From Azoarcus sp. (GTDB taxonomy: Bacteria > Pseudomonadota > Gammaproteobacteria > Burkholderiales > Rhodocyclaceae): 9,384 bases of DNA. Positions 6,106-9,384 of the stretch are shown piece after piece. Each line of letters begins with the position of its first letter. Within the stretch, counting starts at the first letter, position 1. The notes beneath the pieces are model-generated. The model was not told the DNA's origin, ran no database searches, and saw nothing but the letters and a program-made list of their open reading frames with translations. The translations under genes were made by a program, and so were the position numbers. The DNA lies in contig JAITWP010000177.1 of the NCBI GenBank assembly GCA_031285365.1, positions 1-9,384 of the forward strand, in the 5' to 3' direction.

Positions 6106-6282
6106 ACGCATCCTTTCTGTTGAAACACCAACTACTTCTGATCCAAATATAAAATTAGTATTGATTGCCTGATTCGCCTATTGCAGATAATACTGATAGT
6201 AGAAACACTGTTTTCTCCGCTGATGCCGTTTTCCTGGCTTCAATGCGCTCGCACTACCTGACCGCGACACTTTCGTTCAGAT
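6106..6282. other. AT-rich divergent intergenic region
   Basis: This stretch separates the leftward micro-ORF/receptor unit from the rightward cation transporter and should hold both promoters. It is much poorer in GC than its surroundings: 6121-6180 has 20 G/C of 60, while 6541-6600 has 38 of 60. A TATATT hexamer on the - strand (6151-6146) could be a -10 box but lacks a good -35. On the + strand GATAAT (6186-6191) with TTGATT (6161-6166) has an over-long spacer. I make no firm promoter call and see no gene here beyond the micro-ORF. Confidence 0.5.
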
Positions 6283-7329
6283 ATGGCAAACTCATCGCTC
6301 GAAATTCCGACCGGAATGCCGATGCACACCGAAACCCGCTTCCCCTGCACGCACAATCGCGTTTTCGACACCGGCAACGCCGCCGCCGAACGCGGCATCC
6401 GGATCGTGGTGTGGATCACCTTTGCGATGATGGTGATAGAGATCACCGCTGGATGGTGGTTCAACTCGATGGCTCTGCTGGCCGACGGCTTGCACATGAG
6501 CTCTCACACTCTGGCAATCGGGCTGGCCGCCGTCGCCTACGCAGCGGCGAGGCGTTACGCGGGGGATTCGCGGTTCACGTTCGGCACCTGGAAAATCGAA
6601 GTCCTGAGCGGTTTCGCCGGCGCCATTTTTCTGCTCGGCATCGCGGCCATGATGGTGATCGGTTCAGTGGAACGGATCATCTCGCCACAGCCCATCCACT
6701 ACCGGGAAGCCATGCTGGTGGCCGTGCTTGGATTGATCGTCAACCTCGTCTGCGCGCTGGTTCTCAATCATGCCCGGCACGATACCGGGCACGGGCATGG
6801 GCACACGCACGAGCATCACCACACACACGACAAGCACCAGGACCTCAACATGAAGTCGGCCTACATCCACGTCCTCACGGACGCGCTCACGTCGGTGCTG
6901 GCCATCATCGCGCTGGCGGGCGGATGGTTGCGCGGGTGGGGCTGGCTCGATCCGGCCGTGGGCATCGTCGGGGCGATACTGGTTGCAATCTGGGCGAAAG
7001 GACTCCTCATCGAAACCGGAAAGGTGCTTCTGGACAGGGAAATGGATCATCCCATCGTCCATGACATCGTGGATTCCATTGAAACGGACGACACGCACAT
7101 CAATGACCTGCACGTCTGGCGCGTCGGCAAAAATGCCTATTCCTGCGCCATTTCCGCAATCACCCACGATGCGGCGATGTCTCCCGCCGTCATCCGGGCG
7201 CGGCTGGCGGCACAGATCGTTCACTCGACGATCGAACTGCGCTTTTACCCTCGCTCGAACAGCGCCACCGATTCCACGTGTGAGGTATGCGGAAACATGT
7301 TAGCGATGCCCGCGCCACGCAAGACGTAG
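6283..7329 (+). CDS. dmeF: Cation diffusion facilitator, DmeF-like (Co/Ni/Zn efflux)
   Basis: This 348-residue inner-membrane protein belongs to the CDF family, which exports divalent metals in exchange for protons. About six TM helices are visible, from IVVWITFAMMVIEITAGWW (41-59) to about 240. Metal-site motifs are LLADGLHMSSH (D68, H71, H75) and HVLTD (H196, D200). A cytoplasmic loop at 163-185 carries 11 His in alternating His-Gly/His-Thr order, and a cytoplasmic C-terminal domain follows. The paired DGxH and HxxxD motifs with the CTHNRVFDTGNAAAERG N-terminal segment fit the DmeF subgroup associated with cobalt and nickel; exact metal is inferred. The start is uncertain: ATG 6283 has no strong ribosome binding site, and ATG 6322 (MHTETRF) resembles the start I remember for family members and has GGA 6 bases upstream. 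The last 28 codons are antisense to rlmD, so the tail with its C-x-x-C is probably not conserved. Confidence 0.9.
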   Translation: MANSSLEIPTGMPMHTETRFPCTHNRVFDTGNAAAERGIRIVVWITFAMMVIEITAGWWFNSMALLADGLHMSSHTLAIGLAAVAYAAARRYAGDSRFTFGTWKIEVLSGFAGAIFLLGIAAMMVIGSVERIISPQPIHYREAMLVAVLGLIVNLVCALVLNHARHDTGHGHGHTHEHHHTHDKHQDLNMKSAYIHVLTDALTSVLAIIALAGGWLRGWGWLDPAVGIVGAILVAIWAKGLLIETGKVLLDREMDHPIVHDIVDSIETDDTHINDLHVWRVGKNAYSCAISAITHDAAMSPAVIRARLAAQIVHSTIELRFYPRSNSATDSTCEVCGNMLAMPAPRKT

Positions 7330-8558
7330 CCCTTTTCCCGCACCAATACGGCTGCATCCCGAGCGAGCGTGGCAGGATTACACGACACATAGACGATACG
7401 ACCTGGGCCGCAGCCCGCTTCGATGGCCTTGACCACGGCAATCGCGCCTTCGCGTGGGGGATCGAGCAGGAGCTTATCGAAGGAGCCAAGCGCGGCGAAG
7501 CTGTCCCCGGTCGTCTCGAACAGGTCGGCAGCGTAAAAAATGGCGAGATCATCCAGCCCGTTGGCGCGAGCGTTCTTCGTTGCGCGCGCCACCATCGCCT
7601 CGCTGCCCTCCACCCCTGTCACCGTCGCGCCCCGACGCGCGATGGGCAGCGTGAAATTACCCAGCCCACAGAACAGATCGCCAATCCGTTCCCCCTCGTT
7701 CGGGTCGAGCAACTGCATGGCGCGACGAACCAGCAGGCGATTGGTATGGACATTGACCTGCGTGAAGTCGCCGGGGCAAAACGCCAACCGCACATCGAAT
7801 TCGGGCAGGGAATAGAACAGTTCGCACATGCCACCCGTCAGCGGGTGCGCAGTATCCGGCGAACCGGGTTGCAGCCAGACATCCACCCCTTGCAACTCGC
7901 CAAACGCCCGCAACCGATCCAGATCCGCATCAGAAAACGGCAACAGATGGCGAAATATCAACACGGTGACAGGCTCACCCGACTCACGCTCACCCATCAC
8001 CAGTTCGATCTGTGGAATCCGGTCGGCAATCGAGAGTTCTTCCACCAGTACACGCAGTTGGGGCAACATCGCCGACACATGCGGCGGCAGTACGGAACAA
8101 CCGGAAAGATCGGCAATATAGCTCGAACGCTTTTCGTGAAACCCGATCAACACCCCACCCCGACTCGGAACCTTGCGCACGCCAAGCCGGGCGCGCTGGC
8201 GATAACCCCACGTCTGCCCGGTCATCGCCGGATAAATGATTTCGGGCCGGAGTTTGGCGATATGCCAGAAGGCATCCTCCATCACCCGTTGTTTCACTGC
8301 CGCTTGCGCCAGCGGGTCGAGATGCAGAGACGAGCAACCGCCGCACACACCGAAATTCGGACAACGCGGCGCGACCCGCTGCCCACTCTTACGGAGGATG
8401 CGCACGGCGCGAGCCTGCTCATAAGTTGGACGGGCGCGCAGGACTTCGTACTCGACCGTTTCCCCCGGCAACGCGCCTTCAACGAATACCGCCTTGCCAT
8501 CTACCCGCACAATCCCACGGCCCTCATGGTCGAGGGATTCAATGACGGCTATTGGCAT
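7245..8558 (-). CDS. rlmD: 23S rRNA (uracil-1939-C5)-methyltransferase RlmD
   Basis: The 437-residue enzyme methylates C5 of a uracil in 23S rRNA (U1939 in E. coli) using S-adenosylmethionine. An N-terminal TRAM-like RNA-binding region spans about 1-58. The [4Fe-4S] ligands are C66, C72, C75 (CPNFGVCGGC) and C154. The SAM-binding DLFCGLGNFTLP lies at 294-305 and LLLDPPREGA at 363-372. The nucleophile is C393 in SCNPATLARD, and the proton-abstracting Glu is E429 in MFPHTSHVESVALFE, which is also the usual C-terminal end. The length matches E. coli RlmD (433). ATG 8558 is only 12 bases after the vapC stop, with an AAGAGAA site upstream, so rlmD is probably read from the toxin-antitoxin promoter. 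Its 3' end overlaps the dmeF-like gene by 85 bases. TrmA and RlmC relatives are less likely given length and FeS pattern. Confidence 0.95.
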   Translation of the reverse strand: MPIAVIESLDHEGRGIVRVDGKAVFVEGALPGETVEYEVLRARPTYEQARAVRILRKSGQRVAPRCPNFGVCGGCSSLHLDPLAQAAVKQRVMEDAFWHIAKLRPEIIYPAMTGQTWGYRQRARLGVRKVPSRGGVLIGFHEKRSSYIADLSGCSVLPPHVSAMLPQLRVLVEELSIADRIPQIELVMGERESGEPVTVLIFRHLLPFSDADLDRLRAFGELQGVDVWLQPGSPDTAHPLTGGMCELFYSLPEFDVRLAFCPGDFTQVNVHTNRLLVRRAMQLLDPNEGERIGDLFCGLGNFTLPIARRGATVTGVEGSEAMVARATKNARANGLDDLAIFYAADLFETTGDSFAALGSFDKLLLDPPREGAIAVVKAIEAGCGPGRIVYVSCNPATLARDAAVLVREKGYVLRGAGIANMFPHTSHVESVALFERG

Positions 8559-8570
8559 GAGGAATTCTCT

Positions 8571-8948
8571 TTATCGGTCTTTGGCCGTATAGCTCACGCC
8601 TGTAATGTTGGCGAAATGGGCATCCTGCGTCCAAAGCACGGCGCCACAAGCACGGGCAGTATGGAGAATGATGCTGTCGGCTAGTGGAAGTTTGAGATCA
8701 ACCGACAAGCGCGCCGCGCCCAGCGCCAGCGTATCCGTCAGTTCCACCACACGCCCCTGCCGCATCAGGGCAATGGCACGCAGAGCATCCGCTTCAGTGC
8801 GTTGCTGCAAAATACGCTTGAACACCTCGAACAGGGTCAGCGCCGGAACCAGCAATTCTTCAGTCGCCTCAATCGGCGATGCGAAAAACTCCGCGTTCGG
8901 GCCGTCAGCGAAATATTCCAGCCAGCCGCAGGAATCGACCACGTTCAT
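8571..8948 (-). CDS. vapC: VapC-type PIN-domain toxin
   Basis: This 125-residue protein is a single PIN domain, the usual size of VapC ribonuclease toxins. All four acidic residues of the metal site are present: D5 (MNVVDSCGWLEYF), E41 (ALTLFEVFKR), D91 (LPLADSIILHTA) and D109 (LWTQDAHF). VapC enzymes cleave specific RNAs, usually tRNAs or the 23S sarcin-ricin loop; the target here is unknown. Its ATG overlaps the antitoxin stop as ATGA, the standard antitoxin-first arrangement with translational coupling. Downstream, rlmD begins 12 bases after its TAA. The gene is intact, so the toxin is probably active and held in check by the adjacent antitoxin. Confidence 0.93.
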   Translation of the reverse strand: MNVVDSCGWLEYFADGPNAEFFASPIEATEELLVPALTLFEVFKRILQQRTEADALRAIALMRQGRVVELTDTLALGAARLSVDLKLPLADSIILHTARACGAVLWTQDAHFANITGVSYTAKDR

Positions 8949-9151
8949 GCACGATCATCCTCACGCGGCACATCCGTGGCAAGCCCCGGCAAAAATCCGC
9001 GCAACTGGTGCGCCGACTCGATAGGCAACAGCTCAATACGCTGCTCAAAGGCCAACACCTGAAACTTCTGCCCCGCCACGATATTGAGTTGGGTGCGGAT
9101 GGCTTGCGGAATCACAATCTGGAACTTCGGCGAAACGGTAACGGCTTGCAT
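8945..9151 (-). CDS. vapB: AbrB/SpoVT-type antitoxin (VapB)
   Basis: This 68-residue protein has an N-terminal swapped-hairpin AbrB/MazE DNA-binding domain (about 3-45, MQAVTVSPKFQIVIPQAIR with GQKFQVL), followed by a short tail (about 46-68, LRGFLPGLATDVPREDDRA) of the type that inserts into the PIN active site. It should neutralise the adjacent VapC and repress its own operon. An AGGAG ribosome binding site (9161-9157) lies 5 bases before the ATG. Its stop overlaps the vapC start by ATGA. Upstream, paired CGATANNCGAT repeats at the promoter are likely its operator. The call is firm for family; the pairing with vapC follows from adjacency. Confidence 0.92.
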   Translation of the reverse strand: MQAVTVSPKFQIVIPQAIRTQLNIVAGQKFQVLAFEQRIELLPIESAHQLRGFLPGLATDVPREDDRA

Positions 9152-9169
9152 GGAAACTCCTGACCACTT

Positions 9170-9200
9170 CGATAGACGATACGTTTTACCGATACCCGAT
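9170..9200. promoter_or_regulatory. Paired CGATANNCGAT repeats, likely antitoxin operator
   Basis: CGATAGACGAT (9170-9180) and CGATACCCGAT (9190-9200) match at 9 of 11 positions and start exactly 20 bases apart, about two helical turns. Within each, CGAT recurs every 7 bases. They lie on either side of the predicted -10 box of the antitoxin promoter, where binding would block transcription. Confidence 0.6.
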
Positions 9201-9211
9201 GGATAAGTAAA
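9183..9211 (-). promoter_or_regulatory. Putative sigma70 promoter of the vapBC-rlmD operon
   Basis: On the - strand, TTTACT (9211-9206) is separated by 17 bases from TAAAAC (9188-9183). The hexamers are imperfect, but the spacing is ideal and the start would fall about 25 bases before the antitoxin ATG. The repeat pair around the -10 supports the call. Confidence 0.5.
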
Positions 9212-9253
9212 GCGAAAAACGCCGCAGTCAGACCAACCGCTCCGGGCTACACC

Positions 9254-9262
9254 TGCTATGAT
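9254..9262 (+). promoter_or_regulatory. Extended -10 promoter for the thioredoxin-like gene
   Basis: TGCTATGAT combines the TGn extension with TATGAT (5 of 6 to consensus). No good -35 is seen, which fits extended -10 promoters. The start would fall about 20-25 bases before ATG 9292. Confidence 0.5.
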
Positions 9263-9291
9263 TCCGGACTGCTTTTGAAAACAGGCTCGTC

Positions 9292-9384
9292 ATGGCGCTC
9301 ACTCCTTCCACGATGCTGTCACTTGGCAGCACGCTGCCTGCCTTTGAATTGCCCGACGGCAATGGCGTGCGGTATCGCAGCCAG
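9292..9384 (+). CDS. Thioredoxin/peroxiredoxin-like protein, N-terminus (partial)
   Basis: The first 31 residues are present and the right window edge cuts the gene. The start MALTPSTMLSLGSTLPAFEL followed by PDGNGVRY fits the N-terminus of AhpC/TSA-type thioredoxin-fold proteins, which usually open with 'L-G-x-x-A-P-x-F-x-L-P-D-x-x-G'. The redox Cys residues would lie beyond the edge, so catalytic type cannot be judged. AGG 6 bases upstream (in ACAGGCTCGTC) serves as ribosome binding site, and an extended -10 lies at 9254-9262. It is divergent from the toxin-antitoxin operon. Confidence 0.7.
   Translation, partial: MALTPSTMLSLGSTLPAFELPDGNGVRYRSQ

Noticed and set aside
5567..6172. Rightward open frame (201 codons) antisense to the dwarf receptor
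   Set aside because: The leftward frame has TM helices, a HAMP linker and an MCP tip, whereas this one shows no domain. Opposite-strand openness is a by-product.
7287..8684. Long rightward open frame (465 codons) antisense to rlmD and part of vapC
   Set aside because: rlmD and vapC carry full catalytic motifs on the other strand. The antisense frame is rich in Arg, His and Gln with no recognisable domain, as expected from antisense of GC-rich coding DNA.

Overview
The window looks like chromosomal DNA of a GC-rich proteobacterium, most likely a betaproteobacterium. The housekeeping genes (PIN-PhoH ATPase, an endonuclease-type MutL, RlmD) are typical of that group, genes are tightly packed with short or overlapping junctions, and most of the window is visibly GC-rich. 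No phage, insertion sequence, CRISPR array, rRNA or tRNA gene was seen.

Left block (1-4917, + strand): the last 33 codons of a probable polyphosphate kinase; a Sel1-repeat protein (165-1205) whose stop overlaps the start of an Mth938-domain (DUF498) protein (1205-1573); then a PIN-PhoH ATPase (1682-3103) and mutL (3121-4917), 17 bases apart. These probably form one or two + strand operons.

Middle block (4917-6282, - strand, AT-richer): accessory DNA with the least familiar content. It holds a 53-codon basic orphan protein with a textbook ribosome binding site (4932-5093), behind a promoter decorated with two dyads. Beyond it lies a dwarf chemoreceptor-like membrane protein (5273-6013), which has two TM helices, a HAMP-like linker and a receptor tip but almost no methylation helices. 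It is preceded by a 31-codon micro-ORF whose stop codon overlaps its start (6010-6105).

Right block (6283-9384): a DmeF-like cation diffusion facilitator (6283-7329, +) overlaps tail to tail with rlmD (7245-8558, -). rlmD is the last gene of a - strand operon headed by an AbrB-type antitoxin (8945-9151) and a VapC PIN toxin (8571-8948). The toxin-antitoxin promoter has a pair of CGATANNCGAT repeats, 20 bases apart, on either side of its predicted -10 box. Divergent from it is the start of a thioredoxin/peroxiredoxin-like gene (9292, cut by the window edge), with an extended -10 promoter.

The strongest candidates for something undescribed are the middle block (micro-ORF coupled to a dwarf receptor, plus the orphan small basic protein with a dyad-flanked promoter) and the placement of an rRNA methyltransferase gene under a toxin-antitoxin promoter.
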